This document shows positions 43,280 to 51,942 of a stretch of DNA of 64,000 nt, piece by piece. Numbering within the stretch: the first letter of the stretch is position 1; each line of letters starts with the position of its first letter. Under the pieces are notes generated by a model. It had not been told where the DNA came from. It saw nothing but the letters and a program-made list of their open reading frames with translations, and searched no databases. A program made the position numbers and the translations under genes. The DNA is from Pseudomonas segetis (lineage in GTDB: Bacteria > Pseudomonadota > Gammaproteobacteria > Pseudomonadales > Pseudomonadaceae), in NCBI RefSeq assembly GCF_900188155.1, contig NZ_FZOG01000001.1:496001-560000 (forward strand). The letters are read 5' to 3'.

Positions 43280-44068
43280 ATGCTGAGCGAAATCGAACAA
43301 CTGGCCCAGGCATTCAAATGCGCCGAGCGCGTATTGATTATCACGGGTGCAGGGCTTTCAGCAGATTCCGGCCTGCCAACCTATCGCGGCGTTGGTGGCT
43401 TGTATAACGGCAATACCGACGAAGGCGTGCCCATCGAAGCCGCGCTCAGCGGGCCTATGCTGCAACGGGACCCGGCATTGTGCTGGAAGTACCTGGCCGA
43501 GCTGGGTAGGGCCTGCCTTGGTGCGCAGCCCAATGCCGGGCACCAGGTTATCGCCGAGTTGCAAAGACTCAAGCCAGAGTGTTGGCTGCTGACCCAGAAT
43601 ATCGATGGCTTTCATCGTGCCGCAGGCAGCCCCGCAGAGCGACTGATAGAAATCCATGGCCAGCTTGCACCGCTGTATTGCCAGGTCTGTGGGCTGCAGG
43701 ACAATCAACTGTCTGCTCGTCTGGAGCAGGCCTTGCCGCCCCTTTGTCGTCAGTGCGAGGGGGTGATGCGCCCGCCGGTGGTGTTGTTTGAAGAGATGCT
43801 GCCAGAAAAGGCCATCGCCACGCTGTATCAACAACTGGCCGAGGGTTTCGACCTGGTATTGAGCATCGGCACCAGTGCCAGTTTCGCGTATATTGTCGAA
43901 CCTGTTCTGCGCGCCCGGGCCGTTGGTGGCTTTACGGCGGAAATAAACCCCTCGCGCACCGACCTGAGCGACAGTGTCGATGTCTATATCGCCGCGAAGG
44001 CCTTAGATGTTTTGCCGCAACTGCTAAGTCACATTTCAGACGATAGAATTTGCAAATCGACGCCATAG
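43280..44068 (+). CDS. NAD-dependent protein deacylase, Sir2 family
   Basis: A 262-residue sirtuin removing acetyl or other acyl groups from lysines with NAD. TGAGLSADSGLPTYRG, TQNIDGFH and the catalytic His of IEIHGQ are present. Zinc cysteines come as CQVCG and CRQCEG, and GTSASF...EINPSRT complete the NAD site. It lies 35 bases after the Tag-like gene. The substrate range (CobB-like desuccinylase or not) cannot be told. Confidence 0.92.
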   Translation: MLSEIEQLAQAFKCAERVLIITGAGLSADSGLPTYRGVGGLYNGNTDEGVPIEAALSGPMLQRDPALCWKYLAELGRACLGAQPNAGHQVIAELQRLKPECWLLTQNIDGFHRAAGSPAERLIEIHGQLAPLYCQVCGLQDNQLSARLEQALPPLCRQCEGVMRPPVVLFEEMLPEKAIATLYQQLAEGFDLVLSIGTSASFAYIVEPVLRARAVGGFTAEINPSRTDLSDSVDVYIAAKALDVLPQLLSHISDDRICKSTP

Positions 44069-44113
44069 AAGGCATAGTCTCGCGAATTTATTAAATTCGA
44101 CACGGCTGTGCCC

Positions 44114-44719
44114 ATGCTAAAACGCTTCGCACCCCTCGTGCCTATTGCACTCACGGTTCTTCTGGCAGCCTGTGCTGGCCAGGCACCACAAACCCAGATC
44201 AATCAGCCTGAACCTCTGGCTGAGGCTGCTAATCCGGCGACGGAAGATTTTACCGACTTCACCGATGCGCTTGCTGCACAGAAGTCTTATCAGTTGCCAC
44301 AGCTGGCCGACAGTATTCTCGAACATGGCCTTTCCCTGGTCGGTACCCGTTATCGCTGGGGCGGTAGCAGCGTCAAGTCAGGCTTCGACTGCAGTGGCTT
44401 CATCGGCTATTTGTTCGAAGAAGAAGCAGGCATGCAACTGCCGCGCTCTACCCGCGAGATGATCAATCTCGATGCGCCTATCGTTAAGCGTGATGAGCTG
44501 GAACCAGGCGACGTGGTGTTCTTCAGCACCAATGGTCGCGGCCGGGTAAGCCATGCCGGGATTTACCTGGGCGATGATCAATTTATCCACTCTGCCAGCC
44601 GGCGCAGTGGCGGGGTTCGGGTAGACAGCCTGCAAAGCCCCTACTGGAAGCGAACCTATATGGAAGCCAAGCGCGTACTGGCGATGGCTTCAACCGGGCA
44701 GGGTGTTACTGTCCGATAA
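44114..44719 (+). CDS. NlpC/P60 (C40) lipoprotein peptidase, first of three
   Basis: A 201-residue lipoprotein with signal MLKRFAPLVPIALTVLLAAC (lipid Cys20) and a C-terminal NlpC/P60 domain from about residue 64. Catalytic residues are Cys93 (FDCSG), His in VSHAGIYLG and His in QFIHSAS. Such enzymes are D,L-endopeptidases that cut peptidoglycan stem peptides. ATG at 44114 was preferred to an in-frame GTG two codons earlier. A terminator at 44731 closes the transcript. Confidence 0.9.
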   Translation: MLKRFAPLVPIALTVLLAACAGQAPQTQINQPEPLAEAANPATEDFTDFTDALAAQKSYQLPQLADSILEHGLSLVGTRYRWGGSSVKSGFDCSGFIGYLFEEEAGMQLPRSTREMINLDAPIVKRDELEPGDVVFFSTNGRGRVSHAGIYLGDDQFIHSASRRSGGVRVDSLQSPYWKRTYMEAKRVLAMASTGQGVTVR

Positions 44720-44730
44720 GTTGTATGTGC

Positions 44731-44752
44731 AAAGGCGCTTCGGCGCCTTTTT
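44731..44752 (+). terminator. Intrinsic terminator
   Basis: AAAGGCGC (44731-44738), loop TTCG, GCGCCTTT (44743-44750) followed by TT and an AT-rich run. This is a textbook rho-independent terminator 12 bases after the first NlpC/P60 gene. Confidence 0.92.
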
Positions 44753-44857
44753 CAATTTTGTTGGTGCTGGTTTTACCCAGGCTCACGGCTCGGGTCGGTC
44801 GTACTGTTTTTTCACTTTTTTGGCATCCGCAACCGCTGTTGCTGTTTGGGTTTCGTA

Positions 44858-45514
44858 ATGCGCAGATCTCTACTCGGTATTTTGTTTTGTTGTTCTTTTG
44901 GGGTTCTGGCCAGTTTTTCAGCGCAGGCTACAGAGAAACACCTCGGCGCGCCAAAGGCTTCCCTGCCTAAAGCCGCTGCAGTCGTTAGCCGTGCGCAAGA
45001 GTTGATCGGCGTGCCTTATCGCTGGGGTGGCACCAATGTTCGCCGTGGTTTTGATTGCAGTGGCTTGATTGTCTACCTCTTTGGTAGCCAGGCGAATATC
45101 CACCTGCCGCGCACCACCGCGCAGATGATCAAGATGAAGGCGCCCAAGGTTGCCAAGAATGACCTGCGTGCAGGCGATGTTGTGTTCTTCAACCACAATG
45201 GGCGCGGGCGTGTCAGCCATATGGGGCTGTACATCGGCGAGGGACGCTTCATTCACGCGCCACGCACCGGCAAGACCATCCGTATCAGCAAGCTTGGCAG
45301 TGGCTATTGGTCGCGTCACTACATCGGGGCCAAACGCTTCCTCAACGGTGATGGCTCGCGGGACCAGCCAATGCTGGCTGTGCGCAAGAGTTCGCGGGAC
45401 CAACCGACGCTCAGCCACAAGGCCGGTTTCACGCGCACGGTTCTCTCGGCACGCAAGCCATCGCGTGAGCAGCCGTTGCTCGCTTCACGCTCACACTTGC
45501 GTCATAAGCGATAG
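44858..45514 (+). CDS. NlpC/P60 (C40) periplasmic peptidase with basic repeat tail, second of three
   Basis: A 218-residue protein with a cleavable signal peptide (to about SFSAQA, residue 24) and an NlpC/P60 domain: RGFDCSGLIVYLF, RVSHMGLYIGEG and RFIHAPRTG hold the Cys-His-His set. After the domain comes a basic tail of about 50 residues containing three copies of SR(D/E)QPxL: SRDQPML, SRDQPTL and SREQPLL. The tail could bind the wall or DNA, or be a linker; no match is known to me. The ATG was preferred over an in-frame TTG four codons upstream. Confidence 0.87.
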   Translation: MRRSLLGILFCCSFGVLASFSAQATEKHLGAPKASLPKAAAVVSRAQELIGVPYRWGGTNVRRGFDCSGLIVYLFGSQANIHLPRTTAQMIKMKAPKVAKNDLRAGDVVFFNHNGRGRVSHMGLYIGEGRFIHAPRTGKTIRISKLGSGYWSRHYIGAKRFLNGDGSRDQPMLAVRKSSRDQPTLSHKAGFTRTVLSARKPSREQPLLASRSHLRHKR

Positions 45515-45555
45515 CGCGGCAGAGTAGGCGCACTAGGGAATAAGGTGCGCCTCGC

Positions 45556-46074
45556 ATGACTCGACCGATCCGCATTGCATTGCTATCTCTTGCAGCGCTG
45601 CTCAGCGCCTGCTCCAGTCATCCTCCGACGCCGCAACCTGTCCCCCGAATAACCAATCCCGCCGCCAATGGTAATGCCGACGATGTGCTGATCCGAGCGA
45701 TTGGCCTGGTTGGCACGCCATACCGTTACGGCGGCAACACTCCAGCTGGCGGATTCGATTGCAGTGGCCTGATTGGTTTCGTCTATCGTGATGCCGCAGG
45801 TATCAGCCTGCCACGCACCACCAGTCAACTGAGTCGGATGCGCGGGCAAAGCGTTAGCCGCAATAACCTGCAAAGTGGTGACCTGGTGTTCTTCGCCACC
45901 AGTGGTGGCAGCAAGGTCAGCCATGCGGGCATTTATGTCGGTGAGGGGCGGTTTGTACATGCCCCCTCCAGCGGTGGCACTGTGCGCCTTGACAGTTTGG
46001 CTAACAGCTATTGGCAGGGCGTCTACCTGGATGCCAAGCGGGTGTTTGGTCCCGAGCTTGCCCATAACCTGTAG
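45556..46074 (+). CDS. NlpC/P60 (C40) lipoprotein peptidase, third of three
   Basis: A 172-residue lipoprotein: signal MTRPIRIALLSLAALLSAC (lipid Cys19), a short Pro-rich linker, then an NlpC/P60 domain with GGFDCSGLIGFVY, KVSHAGIYVGEG and RFVHAPSSG. All three catalytic positions are intact. It is the shortest of the three tandem paralogs and follows the second by 41 bases. Confidence 0.9.
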   Translation: MTRPIRIALLSLAALLSACSSHPPTPQPVPRITNPAANGNADDVLIRAIGLVGTPYRYGGNTPAGGFDCSGLIGFVYRDAAGISLPRTTSQLSRMRGQSVSRNNLQSGDLVFFATSGGSKVSHAGIYVGEGRFVHAPSSGGTVRLDSLANSYWQGVYLDAKRVFGPELAHNL

Positions 46075-46116
46075 GATCCGGGGCGTGACAATGATTTATT
46101 GCGAGCCACAAAGATC

Positions 46117-46779
46117 ATGACCAATCGGACGCTCAACCTCGACGAACCCCTGTATCAGTACCTGCTCGATGTATCGCTGCGCGAATCGGAGTTGCTCAGG
46201 CAGTTGCGTGACGAGACCGCCGGGCTGGCCAATGCGCGTTGGCAAATAGCGCCCGAACAAGGCCAGTTCATGGCGTTGCTGGTCCAGTTGCTTGCACCCA
46301 GGCGCATCATCGAGGTTGGCACCTTCACGGGCTATAGCGCGATCTGCATGGCCCAGGCAATGCCCATGGGCGGGCAGCTCATTTGCTGCGACTTGCCAGC
46401 AGACTACAACGCCATTGCCGAGCGCTATTGGCAGCAAGCTGGGGTCAGTGAATGTATTGAGCAACGCTTGGCGCCAGCCTTGCAAACCCTGGCCGATCTA
46501 GAGGCTGAAGGACTCGCCGAGGCGGTCGATATGATTTTTATCGATGCCGATAAAGCCAATTATCCAGCGTATTTCGAGCAGGGGCTGCGCTTGCTCAAGC
46601 CGGGTGGCCTGCTGCTTTTCGACAATACCCTGTGGAGTGGGCGAGTGCTTGAGGTCGAGCCGCAAAGCGCGGATACCCGTGCAATTCAGGCACTAAACCA
46701 GCAACTTAAAAGTGACAGGCGAATTGATTTGTCGATGCTGCCGCTGGGCGACGGATTGACGCTCTGTCGCAAGCGTTAA
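46117..46779 (+). CDS. SAM-dependent O-methyltransferase (class I, COMT-like)
   Basis: A 220-residue methyltransferase of the bacterial caffeoyl-CoA O-methyltransferase-like group. IIEVGTFTGYSAICMAQAMP is the SAM-binding motif, AVDMIFIDADKANYPAYFEQ holds the metal-binding Asp residues and KPGGLLLFDNTLWSGRV is the third conserved block. The methyl acceptor is unknown. The start MTNRTLNL is six codons inside the longest frame. Confidence 0.88.
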   Translation: MTNRTLNLDEPLYQYLLDVSLRESELLRQLRDETAGLANARWQIAPEQGQFMALLVQLLAPRRIIEVGTFTGYSAICMAQAMPMGGQLICCDLPADYNAIAERYWQQAGVSECIEQRLAPALQTLADLEAEGLAEAVDMIFIDADKANYPAYFEQGLRLLKPGGLLLFDNTLWSGRVLEVEPQSADTRAIQALNQQLKSDRRIDLSMLPLGDGLTLCRKR

Positions 46780-46801
46780 ACACTGTTGAGATAGTGCCGC
46801 C

Positions 46802-47122
46802 ATGCCTGAACCGCTCCGCTTGCCCGCGCAGCCTCCTGCTTGTGAACTGTGCGCGCGCGATGCGCCCTTGACTCGCCATCATTTGATTCCCAGGTCTGTG
46901 CATAACAAAACCTATGTGCAAAAGCGCTACGCCAAGAGCGAGCGCATCACTGCAACCTTGTGGTTGTGTCGTGCCTGCCATAACCAGGTGCATCGCTTAT
47001 TCACCGAGAAGGAGCTGGCGTTGACCTACAACAATAAGGAACGCCTGCTCAGTGACGAGCGCCTGAGCACCTTTGTGAGCTGGCTGTCTGCCAAGCCTGC
47101 GGGTTTTCACCCCCGTCACTGA
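46802..47122 (+). CDS. Small HNH-domain protein
   Basis: A 106-residue HNH protein with zinc pairs CELC and CRAC and the HNH core LTRHHLIPRSVHNK...CHNQVHRLF. It may be a stand-alone nuclease; these short HNH proteins are common in Pseudomonas without a described partner. No transposon or restriction genes lie nearby. It is 22 bases after the methyltransferase gene and likely cotranscribed. Confidence 0.85.
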   Translation: MPEPLRLPAQPPACELCARDAPLTRHHLIPRSVHNKTYVQKRYAKSERITATLWLCRACHNQVHRLFTEKELALTYNNKERLLSDERLSTFVSWLSAKPAGFHPRH

Positions 47123-47220
47123 CCAGGCCTGGATGGTTTTCTGCTGAATCGGGCAATCGCAGGTTGCATGCGTATTGTTGTTTGACCTTCTGCTCGCAAG
47201 TCACTACTCTGCGCGACTTG

Positions 47221-47425
47221 CTTCAGGTGCCCTGTATTTACAGGGTGAAACAGGGAAGTCGGTGCGTTTCGCGTGTCCACGCCAAACAATTCCGACGCTG
47301 CCCCCGCAACGGTAAACGAGTCAAATCAAACGCTTTTTCAACCACTGTGCATTTGCATGGGAAGGTGCGTTTGTAGCTGTGCTGGCAACAGTGCTCTGCT
47401 CGTAAGCCCGGAGACCGGCCTGTCG
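47221..47425 (+). promoter_or_regulatory. Cobalamin (adenosylcobalamin) riboswitch
   Basis: The segment has the ordered conserved parts of the B12 aptamer: AGGTGCC-like start near 47225, GGGTGAAACAGGGAA at 47242-47256 and CCCCCGCAACGGTAA (the B12 box region) at 47301-47315. GGGAAGGTGC lies near 47359-47368 and AAGCCCGGAGACCGGCC at 47404-47420. It lies about 140 bases upstream of btuB and should reduce expression of btuB and the cob genes when B12 is abundant. Confidence 0.95.
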
Positions 47426-47510
47426 CATGTTCACGGCACTGCGGAGGGCACTGTCGGGCGTAGCGTTTCCTGTACGTAGTTGCGTACCAGTGGCTATTGC
47501 GCCTGCTGTT

Positions 47511-47563
47511 CTCCGTATGCCTTCCCCAGCCAATGTCGCACGGGTGAGAGCGGCGGAGCATAC
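47511..47563 (+). promoter_or_regulatory. Possible riboswitch expression platform around the btuB ribosome site
   Basis: CTCCG at 47511-47515 can pair with CGGAG at 47554-47558, which is the btuB Shine-Dalgarno sequence. The adjacent GTATGC (47515-47520) can pair with GCATAC (47558-47563). The two pairings cannot nest and are either alternatives or a pseudoknot, which would suit a translational switch. This is a reading of complementarity, not a folded model. Confidence 0.4.
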
Positions 47564-47566
47564 ACA

Positions 47567-49417
47567 ATGAAGAGCAAGTCCTTTTTGACGTCGGCAGCAG
47601 TGGTGCTGTGCGGCGTTTCCAGCGGTTCCCAGGTTTTCGCAGCAGAGCCGAACCAGCTGGAAGATAGCGTGGTGACTGCCACGCGTACGGCACAAACGGC
47701 CGAACAGAGCCTGTCTGCCATCACTGTATTCGACCGCGCGGATATCGAGCAAAGCCAGGTCAATTCCGTTCCTGAATTATTACGCAAGGTCCCGGGTGTT
47801 TCACTGGCCAACAACGGCGGTCCGGGCAAGTCGACCTCACTGTTTATGCGTGGCACCGAGTCTGACCATGTGTTGGTGATGATCGACGGAGTCAAGATCG
47901 GTTCCGTCAGTTCGGGTGGTGCAGCCCTGCAGGATCTGCCGCTTGAACTGATCGAGCGGATCGAGGTAGTGCGCGGCCCTCGTTCGAGTCTCTATGGCTC
48001 GGAAGCAATCGGCGGCGTTATCCAGATCTTTACCCGCAAAGGCCGCAGCGGTGGTGCCAAGCCGTTTTTTTCAGCAGGTTATGGAACCCACGACAGCTAC
48101 ACCGGCAGCGCAGGTGTTTCCGGTGGCGATGACAAGGCCTGGTACAGCCTTGGGGTCAGCAGTTCCGACACCGACGGCATCAACGTCAAGTCGGCAAATG
48201 TCAGTGGTTATGAAAGCGACGATGATGGCTATCGCAACCTGTCGGGCAGCCTGAGTGCCGGTTACCGTTTCGACAACGGTCTCGAGCTGGACGGCAATGT
48301 ACTTAAAGCCAAGTCGCACAATGATTACGACAGCGTCAACCGCAGTCGCACTTCAGGCTTCAACGCCAATGCCGATGGCGAGTCCAATGTCTATGGCGGC
48401 CGTGCCCGTTTCTCTCCGTTCGATATCTGGCAGGTCACCTTGCAGGTCGGGCGCAGTGAGGACAAGTCCGATGCCTACACAGATGGCAGCTTCAACTCGC
48501 GTTTCGACAGTCGCCGCGATACCGCCAGCTGGCAGAACGATCTGAGTATTGCCGAGGGACAGACCCTGACCCTGGGCACTGACTACCAACGCGATGAAAT
48601 CAGTGGCAGCACCGATTACGACAGCGATTCACGCGACAACAACGGCTACTTCATCCAGTACCTGGGCGATGTGGGCCGTCATGACTGGCAACTGGCGTTG
48701 CGCCGTGATGATAACGAGCAGTTTGGTGACCACCAGACAGGCAATATCGCTTATGGCTTTGCCCTGACCGACTGGTTGCGCAGCACCGTCAGTTACGGCA
48801 CTGCGTTCAAGGCGCCGACCTTCAATGAGCTGTATTTCCCCGACTACGGCAACCCAAACCTGGATGCCGAAACCTCGCAGAGCCTGGAAATTGGCCTGAC
48901 CGGTCAGCACGCCTGGGGGCATTGGTCGATTAATGCGTTCCGCAATGAAATTGACGACCTGATTGCCTACGACTCCTCGATCCAGGGGCCTTCGAACGTC
49001 GATAAAGCCCGTATCAACGGTGTTGAACTGGTGGTCGCCAGTCAGTTGCTGGGGTTCGACTGGAACGCCAACTACACACTGATGGACCCGGAAAACCAGT
49101 CGAGCGGAGCCAATGATGGCAATGAACTGGCGCGGCGTGCCAAGCAATTGTTCAACCTGGATGTTGACCGCCGGATCGGCAGGTTCAGCATCGGCGGCAC
49201 TGTGCACGCTGAGGGGCAACGCTACGACGACTTGGCCAACACCAAGGAATTGTCGGGGTTCGCCACGGTTGACCTGCGTGGTGAGTATCGCCTGACCGAG
49301 GAATGGCGCCTGCAAAGCCGGGTAGCGAACTTGCTCGGTGCCGATTATGAAACTGCCGAAGGCTATAACCAGCCAGGCCAGGCCGTGTATTTCAGCGTGC
49401 GCTACCAAGCGCTGTAG
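47567..49417 (+). CDS. btuB: TonB-dependent vitamin B12 receptor BtuB
   Basis: A 616-residue outer membrane receptor. A signal peptide ends near QVFA (about residue 25), and a TonB box (EDSVVTATR) follows. The plug domain holds LLRKVPGVSLANNGG and LVMIDGVKIGSVSSGGAALQ, and the 22-strand barrel makes up the rest, with Asp-rich loops suited to Ca-assisted cobalamin binding. It ends VRYQAL, so the last residue is Leu rather than the usual Phe. The start MKSKSFL is 29 codons inside the longest frame and gives the signal peptide. Confidence 0.94.
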   Translation: MKSKSFLTSAAVVLCGVSSGSQVFAAEPNQLEDSVVTATRTAQTAEQSLSAITVFDRADIEQSQVNSVPELLRKVPGVSLANNGGPGKSTSLFMRGTESDHVLVMIDGVKIGSVSSGGAALQDLPLELIERIEVVRGPRSSLYGSEAIGGVIQIFTRKGRSGGAKPFFSAGYGTHDSYTGSAGVSGGDDKAWYSLGVSSSDTDGINVKSANVSGYESDDDGYRNLSGSLSAGYRFDNGLELDGNVLKAKSHNDYDSVNRSRTSGFNANADGESNVYGGRARFSPFDIWQVTLQVGRSEDKSDAYTDGSFNSRFDSRRDTASWQNDLSIAEGQTLTLGTDYQRDEISGSTDYDSDSRDNNGYFIQYLGDVGRHDWQLALRRDDNEQFGDHQTGNIAYGFALTDWLRSTVSYGTAFKAPTFNELYFPDYGNPNLDAETSQSLEIGLTGQHAWGHWSINAFRNEIDDLIAYDSSIQGPSNVDKARINGVELVVASQLLGFDWNANYTLMDPENQSSGANDGNELARRAKQLFNLDVDRRIGRFSIGGTVHAEGQRYDDLANTKELSGFATVDLRGEYRLTEEWRLQSRVANLLGADYETAEGYNQPGQAVYFSVRYQAL

Positions 49418-49475
49418 CGGATAGAAACTGCCCGGAGCGTCCCAGGGCGTTGCGGGCTGCCAACAGGAGAAAATG

Positions 49476-50045
49476 ATGAACCTTTCACCACGTCACCAAT
49501 TGCTGCTCGGCCTTGCGCTTGCGGCCTTGATGGCCATGACCCGGGGCCAGCATTTCGCCACGGTCAACCTGCCTAGCGCATCCTGGGCTGTATTCTTCCT
49601 GGCGGGTGTCTTGCTCAAGCCGCGCTGGGTTTTTCCCGTGCTGTTTCTTGAGGCGTCGCTGCTGGATATGGCCGCTGTGCAATGGGCAGGCGTGAGTGAC
49701 TGGTGCATGTCGCCTGCCTACTGGATGCTGGTTCCAGCCTATGGCTCGCTGTGGCTGGGTGGGCGTTTGTATGCTGGCATGCACCGCCAGCAGTTGAGCA
49801 ATCTGCTGTTGCTGGCAGCTGTTGTTTCGGTGAGCGCCTTTGTCTGCTACCTGTTTTCAGGGGGCGGTTTCTTGTTTTTCTCGGGTCGTTACCCGGACCC
49901 AAGCCTGGCCCAGTTGGGCGAGCGGATCGGGGTGTATTACCCGCGCAACCTGACCAGCATGGCCTTGTATGTGGGAGCAGCCTGCATCCTGTTCATTAGC
50001 TTGCAGGCAGCGTTCGCCGGACGTAAATCCGAGGTGCAGTCATGA
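49476..50045 (+). CDS. btuM: BtuM-like cobalamin transporter (S-component family)
   Basis: A 189-residue membrane protein with about six helices. TRGQHF, LPSASWAVFFLAG and GVSDWCMSPAYWMLVPAYGSLWLGG resemble the BtuM family of ECF-type S-components described for Gram-negative bacteria. The conserved cobalt-coordinating cysteine (Cys80 in the Thiobacillus protein) corresponds to Cys77 here. Such proteins appear without an ECF ATPase module. AGGAG precedes two successive ATGs; the second has better spacing. Position between btuB and cobO fits inner membrane corrinoid uptake. Assignment is from remembered family features and operon context. Confidence 0.72.
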   Translation: MNLSPRHQLLLGLALAALMAMTRGQHFATVNLPSASWAVFFLAGVLLKPRWVFPVLFLEASLLDMAAVQWAGVSDWCMSPAYWMLVPAYGSLWLGGRLYAGMHRQQLSNLLLLAAVVSVSAFVCYLFSGGGFLFFSGRYPDPSLAQLGERIGVYYPRNLTSMALYVGAACILFISLQAAFAGRKSEVQS

Positions 50046-50653
50046 GTGAGTCAAGTGAACGCGATGCTCGCCATAAAGCGCGAATGGAGCGCAAGAAAGC
50101 CCTGATCGACGAAAAAATTGCTCAGGCCCAGGATGAATATGGCTTGTTGTTGGTGCATACCGGCAATGGCAAGGGTAAAAGCAGTTCTGCGTTCGGCATG
50201 GTCGCTCGCGCCCTGGGGCATGGCTATAAAGTGGGTGTAGTGCAGTTCATCAAAGGTGCGGCGAGCACCGGCGAAGAGGCTTTCTTTCGCCGTTTTCCGG
50301 ACGAAGTCAGTTACCACGTCATGGGCGAAGGCTTCACCTGGGAAACCCAGGATCGTCAGCGCGACATCGAAAAAGCCCGTGAGGCCTGGGCGGTTGCCGC
50401 ACAGTTGCTGCGCGATCCAGAGGTCATGCTGGTGGTGCTCGATGAACTCAATATTGCGCTCAAGTATGGTTATCTCGAGCTTGAAACCGTACTGGCGGAT
50501 ATCGAAGCCCGGCCGTTGTTGCAACACGTGGTAGTGACCGGGCGGGGCGCTTTGCCGGGAATGATTGAAGCGGCGGACACCGTGACCGACATGACCCTGG
50601 TCAAGCATGCATTCAAGGCGGGGGTGAAGGCGCAGAAAGGGGTTGAGTTTTGA
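50042..50653 (+). CDS. cobO: Cob(I)yrinic acid a,c-diamide adenosyltransferase CobO
   Basis: A 203-residue CobA/CobO-type adenosyltransferase that adds the 5'-deoxyadenosyl ligand to cob(I)alamin precursors. The P-loop GNGKGKSS is at about residues 41-48, and VMLVVLDELNIALKYGYL and VVTGRGALPGMIEAADTVTDM are family blocks. It overlaps the BtuM-like gene by four bases. Confidence 0.95.
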   Translation: MSESSERDARHKARMERKKALIDEKIAQAQDEYGLLLVHTGNGKGKSSSAFGMVARALGHGYKVGVVQFIKGAASTGEEAFFRRFPDEVSYHVMGEGFTWETQDRQRDIEKAREAWAVAAQLLRDPEVMLVVLDELNIALKYGYLELETVLADIEARPLLQHVVVTGRGALPGMIEAADTVTDMTLVKHAFKAGVKAQKGVEF

Positions 50654-51942
50654 CCGCGCGCCAATGCCCGGCGCTGTTGATCGCCGCGCCTGCTTCCGGG
50701 CAAGGCAAGACCACGGTTACCGCTGCGCTGGCACGTTTGTACTCGCGTCAAGGCAAGCGGGTTCAGGTGTTCAAGTGTGGCCCGGACTTTCTTGATCCGA
50801 TGATCCTGGCGCGCGCTTCCGGCCTGCCGGTGTATCAACTGGATTTATGGATGGTTGGCGAGCCTGAAAGCCGGCGTTTGTTGTGGCAAGCGGCGGGCGA
50901 TGCCGATTTGATCTTGATCGAAGGCGTCATGGGCCTGTTCGATGGCTCACCCTCGGCTGCTGATCTTGCCCGGCACTTTGCGGTGCCGGTCATGGCGGTT
51001 ATCGATGCCTCGGCCATGGCGCAGACCTTTGCCGCATTGGCCCATGGGCTGGCCAGTTTCCAGCCTGGGTTGCCCTTTTCCGGGGTTTTGGCCAATCGTG
51101 TTGGCAGCGAGCGTCACGGGCAGATCCTGGCCGACGCATTGCCCGAGTCCATTCGCTGGTATGGCGCCTTGCCGCGCAGTGCCGAGATGGAGTTGCCCAG
51201 CCGCCACCTGGGCCTGGTGCAGGCTGACGAACTGGCTGATCTGGATGCCAGGCTGGATGCCGCCGCCGATGCGCTGGCCGCCAGTGCGCAAGTTGAATTG
51301 CCGCCGCCGGTTGCGTTTCCAGCGCCTCAAGTGCATTCCATTGAGCCGCTGTTGGCTGGCGTGCGGATTGGTGTTGCGCGGGACGCCGCTTTTGCCTTTT
51401 TGTATCAGGCCAACCTGGATGTATTGCGTCAACTCGGCGCCACCCTGTGCTTCTTTTCTCCCCTCGACGACATTGCGCTGCCTCGGGTAGACAGCCTGTA
51501 TTTACCGGGCGGTTATCCTGAGTTGCACTTGCAGCAACTGGCTGCGAACCAGGGCATGGCCACGGCTATCAGGCAGCATCATGGCGCAGGCAAGCCGATT
51601 TTGGCCGAGTGCGGCGGCATGCTCTATTTACTTGAGTCCTTGACCGACAAGCAAGGTGAGACCGGCATCATGCTGGGGTTGCTCAAGGGGCGGGCGACGC
51701 TGCAGCCGCGCTTGACTGCATTGGCCTTGCAAGAAGTCGAGTTGCCAGAGGGCGTGCTGCGTGGGCACAGTTATCATCACTCCTCCCTGGAAGGCGATTT
51801 GCCGGAGATCGCACGTGGCGAGTGCCCCAATTACCGGCGCACGCGCGAAGCGGTTTACCGTCAGGCTCGCCTGACAGCCTCCTATATTCATTTCTATTTT
51901 GCTTCCAACCCCCATGCGGTTGCCGAGTTGTTGCGACCATGA
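50650..51942 (+). CDS. cobB: Cobyrinate a,c-diamide synthase CobB
   Basis: A 430-residue glutamine- and ATP-dependent amidase adding amides at positions a and c of cobyrinate. The N-terminal P-loop region APASGQGKTTVTAAL and the C-terminal triad glutaminase (ECGGMLYLLES) are intact. Translation appears to start at TTG (50650), overlapping the cobO stop as TTGA; no ATG or GTG fits better. Confidence 0.95.
   Translation: MTARQCPALLIAAPASGQGKTTVTAALARLYSRQGKRVQVFKCGPDFLDPMILARASGLPVYQLDLWMVGEPESRRLLWQAAGDADLILIEGVMGLFDGSPSAADLARHFAVPVMAVIDASAMAQTFAALAHGLASFQPGLPFSGVLANRVGSERHGQILADALPESIRWYGALPRSAEMELPSRHLGLVQADELADLDARLDAAADALAASAQVELPPPVAFPAPQVHSIEPLLAGVRIGVARDAAFAFLYQANLDVLRQLGATLCFFSPLDDIALPRVDSLYLPGGYPELHLQQLAANQGMATAIRQHHGAGKPILAECGGMLYLLESLTDKQGETGIMLGLLKGRATLQPRLTALALQEVELPEGVLRGHSYHHSSLEGDLPEIARGECPNYRRTREAVYRQARLTASYIHFYFASNPHAVAELLRP

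Noticed and set aside
46802..47122. HNH gene as part of a mobile element or defence system
   Set aside because: No integrase, transposase, methylase or repeat boundary is nearby and the composition matches the neighbours.
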